Shown: piece by piece, positions 5,908 to 7,466 of the stretch
Position numbering within the stretch: position 1 is the first letter of the stretch
Layout of the letters: every line of letters starts with the position of its first letter
Source: Acidobacteriaceae bacterium
GTDB lineage: Bacteria > Acidobacteriota > Terriglobia > Terriglobales > SbA1
Reading direction: 5' to 3'
DNA length: 7,466 nucleotides
Assembly: GCA_019237515.1 (NCBI GenBank)
Contig: JAFAGX010000365.1
Location: 1-7,466, forward strand
Notes under the pieces: generated by a model
What the model saw: only the letters and a program-made list of their open reading frames with translations
What the model was told of the DNA's origin: nothing
Databases searched by the model: none
Position numbers and translations under genes: made by a program

Positions 5908-7287
5908 CTATTGGGGAAAGCCGGATGACCCCTGATCGCGTAGGGTGTACACAAACTGCTGAAGATCGCGATGCTCCCGGTGTGCCTCGCTTGCCTCCTC
6001 TTTTGAGAGCTTTTCGAAAAGCTTGAGCTCTTGTTCCGCTTTCTGCTTGTCGCCTGTTCGTCGATAGTCCTGCGCAAGACGATAATGTGCGGCAGCAAGC
6101 GTTGGATCTGCGTCGATCGCCTGCTGGTAAGCAGAGATCGCTTTTGAAAATTCCTTTCGGTCCGAATACAAAATTCCAAGCTGCAGATATCCGCGGGCAA
6201 GCTTTGGGTCGAGATGAACCGCTTTCTGCAAAAGCGATTCCACTTTGGAGGAAGTGTCAGCCGCGGTGTCGGTAGTGGGCAATTTCAAAAGTGCGAGCGC
6301 GTAGTAGTAGTTAGCCAGACCATTTTCCGGCTGGAGAGAGGCGAATCGTTTGAAGCGGTCGACCTCTGCCTCTGAAGATGTAAGCTCCTCCTCCTGCAGC
6401 CTGCCGAGAAACAAATAAGGATTGGGGTCGTCAGGATTCAGATCCGAAGACTGGCACAGGCATGTGGCCGCCTGTTCGCTCGAGCCGCGCGCATAATGCG
6501 CGATCCCAAGACCGATCAGCATGCGCGCGGCATTCGGGAAAAGATGATGTCCTTTAGCGAAAACCTCGCTGGCCGGCTCCGGTGCATGATGCAGAAGCAG
6601 CTCAGCTCCCCAATCAAAAAGATTTGTTTCGCTAGGATCGAGTTCGGCAGCTCGCTGATATTCACGAACCGAAGTGAGGGAATCTCCGAAGTTCTCCGCA
6701 TCGTCGGCGAGGAGATGGTGGGCTTCTGCCGTGTCTCGTTCTGCTAGCAATTGCCGCGCAGTCGTTTGTGAATGTTGGTAATCACCCGACTCGGCATAGG
6801 CCAGGGCCAACGCGTACTTATTTTTATAATCGTCCGGTTTCAGCTGAGTGGCTACTTCAAGATAGGGCAGGGCTTCGCGCGGCTTATGCTCTGCGAGCAG
6901 CATATTCCCGAGAAGATGGTTGGCCTCAAAATTCCCAGGCTGATGGGCAGCTTCACGCAGAGATTGCTCGGTTTCCGGCGTTGTGGACGTGGCGGGACTC
7001 GGATTGATTTTGCCCAATGACGCGGTTTGTTTCGCAAGGACATCACTGGTTCGCCATACAGTCGACCCGTGTCCTGCCGGATTCGCGGTATCGGTTACGC
7101 CAGCGACGGTAAAGGTCGGCTGATCAAAAAACTGCGGCTGTGACGAGGACGGATTGTGGCTATCCTGAGCCCGTTGAACGACACCGTTGTCGGGCTGACA
7201 TTGTGCCCCCAGCGAGGAAGGGAGCAAGGGCATCAGCGCTATGCTGAAGATGATGTTGATGAGTTTTCGGCGTGAGTGTTTGTTCAA
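5908..7287 (-). CDS. Secreted tetratricopeptide-repeat protein
   Basis: From the TTG at 7287 the protein has 459 residues and a textbook signal peptide: NKHSRRK, a hydrophobic LINIIFSIALMPLLP, then SSLGA|Q with cleavage after residue 28. It probably acts in the periplasm. After a Ser/Gln-rich stretch, FFDQPTFTVAGVTD (53-66) and AGHGS (71-75) match a block I recognise ahead of the repeats in acidobacterial TPR proteins. About nine 34-residue TPR units follow (119-429), with hallmark pairs such as LLGNML...EALPYLEVATQLKPDD and LQLGILYSDRKEFSKAISAYQQAIDADP. A charged C-terminal helix ends the protein. TPRs bind proteins; the partner is unknown. An ATG at 7335 and a GTG at 7368 lie in frame. I prefer the TTG because AGGCGG sits six bases before it, the signal peptide then has a normal short n-region, and the GTG falls inside the likely promoter. 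The gene converges on the TonB-dependent receptor. Confidence 0.85.
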   Translation of the reverse strand: MNKHSRRKLINIIFSIALMPLLPSSLGAQCQPDNGVVQRAQDSHNPSSSQPQFFDQPTFTVAGVTDTANPAGHGSTVWRTSDVLAKQTASLGKINPSPATSTTPETEQSLREAAHQPGNFEANHLLGNMLLAEHKPREALPYLEVATQLKPDDYKNKYALALAYAESGDYQHSQTTARQLLAERDTAEAHHLLADDAENFGDSLTSVREYQRAAELDPSETNLFDWGAELLLHHAPEPASEVFAKGHHLFPNAARMLIGLGIAHYARGSSEQAATCLCQSSDLNPDDPNPYLFLGRLQEEELTSSEAEVDRFKRFASLQPENGLANYYYALALLKLPTTDTAADTSSKVESLLQKAVHLDPKLARGYLQLGILYSDRKEFSKAISAYQQAIDADPTLAAAHYRLAQDYRRTGDKQKAEQELKLFEKLSKEEASEAHREHRDLQQFVYTLRDQGSSGFPQ

Positions 7288-7306
7288 GGACGGCCGCCTG
7301 TGTAGA

Positions 7307-7438
7307 TCAGCGCAAAACGCTAACGGGTAAAACATTGCTCGCAATTCTAGCGACCGGCACGGCGGCACGCAATTCGGTCATCATCTCAACATCGCGTATT
7401 TGCCTGCCGTTCGGTAGGATCAAATCCAGAGTACCCAA
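7307..7438 (-). CDS. Doubtful 43-residue ORF upstream of the TPR gene
   Basis: From a TTG at 7438 to a TGA at 7307-7309 this frame encodes a short peptide beginning LGTLDLILPNGRQIRD, with an alanine/valine-rich second half ending in VLPVSVLR. Its composition looks protein-like and it would end 19 bases before the TTG start of the TPR gene, with AGGCGG between them. Against it: no Shine-Dalgarno sequence precedes the TTG, there is a stop four codons upstream, and ORFs of this length arise by chance. It also overlaps the candidate promoter of the TPR gene. I do not recognise a family. Confidence 0.18.
   Translation of the reverse strand: MGTLDLILPNGRQIRDVEMMTELRAAVPVARIASNVLPVSVLR
7344..7372 (-). 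promoter_or_regulatory. Candidate promoter of the TPR-protein gene
   Basis: Read on the - strand, TTGCGT (7372-7367) is followed after exactly 17 bases by TAGAAT (7349-7344), which matches the -10 consensus at five of six positions. Transcription would start near 7337. That leaves about 50 bases before the TTG at 7287 and only one or two before the ATG at 7335, which would then be leaderless. The -35 half is weak beyond TTG. The octamer CGCAATTC occurs twice, 28 bases apart (7340-7347 and 7368-7375), bracketing this site. Confidence 0.35.
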
Positions 7439-7466
7439 GGCATGAGTCTATGGCGCAGGTTGTTTG

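Noticed and set aside
5796..6026. + strand ORF (76 codons) starting inside the intergenic palindrome
   Set aside because: It runs through the palindromic element into the antisense of the TPR gene, with no ribosome binding site or recognisable product.
7117..7206. Cysteine shortly after the TPR protein's signal peptide (LGAQC), as a possible lipoprotein site
   Set aside because: The residue before Cys is Gln and the preceding residues do not fit a lipobox. Ordinary signal peptidase I cleavage after SLGA fits better.
7442..7466. Possible start of a + strand gene (ATG at 7442, MSLWRRLF) running off the right edge
   Set aside because: Only eight codons are visible and the only purine-rich site (AGAG at 7428-7431) is ten bases away. 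The peptide resembles the start of many membrane or permease proteins but cannot be assigned.

Overview
The window looks like a piece of a chromosome from an acidobacterium, most likely class Terriglobia. I infer this from two gene types, not from a phylogenetic marker. One is a large TonB-dependent receptor with an N-terminal carboxypeptidase-regulatory-like domain and the plug motif LPLNGRNF. The other is a secreted TPR protein carrying the block FFDQPTFTVAGVTD, which I recognise from acidobacterial TPR proteins.

Left part (1-1955, + strand): the 3' end of an aldehyde dehydrogenase-family gene, cut by the window edge, is followed after 76 bp by a complete ribokinase gene. The aldehyde dehydrogenase piece is a degenerate domain. 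It has a coenzyme-binding and oligomerisation part but no cysteine-bearing catalytic half, as expected for the C-terminal pseudo-domain of an ALDH16-type protein. Together the two genes suggest a small sugar or nucleoside catabolic locus that continues upstream.

Middle part (1956-5699, + strand): two overlapping inverted repeats straddle the ribokinase stop codon. Next comes a perfect TTGACA box with a 7-bp operator-like dyad, TGCTAAT-N8-ATTAGCA, overlapping the probable -10 region. A 1208-residue outer-membrane receptor follows. It has a signal peptide, regulatory-like domain, plug and a long barrel ending in phenylalanine. Its mature part has 14 cysteines that fall into seven close pairs.

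Right part (5700-7466): the receptor gene converges on a TPR-protein gene on the - strand. The 208 bp between them hold a 144-bp symmetric palindromic element (REPIN- or MITE-like) with 13-bp inverted ends, two inner hairpins and a central hairpin. The TPR protein has a signal peptide and about nine TPR units. The last ~180 bp upstream of it contain a candidate promoter and a doubtful 43-codon ORF.

Overall the coding content is conventional for this group. The most interesting signals are the palindromic element, the paired-cysteine pattern of the receptor, the operator-like dyad and the pseudo-ALDH domain. I see no CRISPR array, tRNA, rRNA, transposase or defence system.
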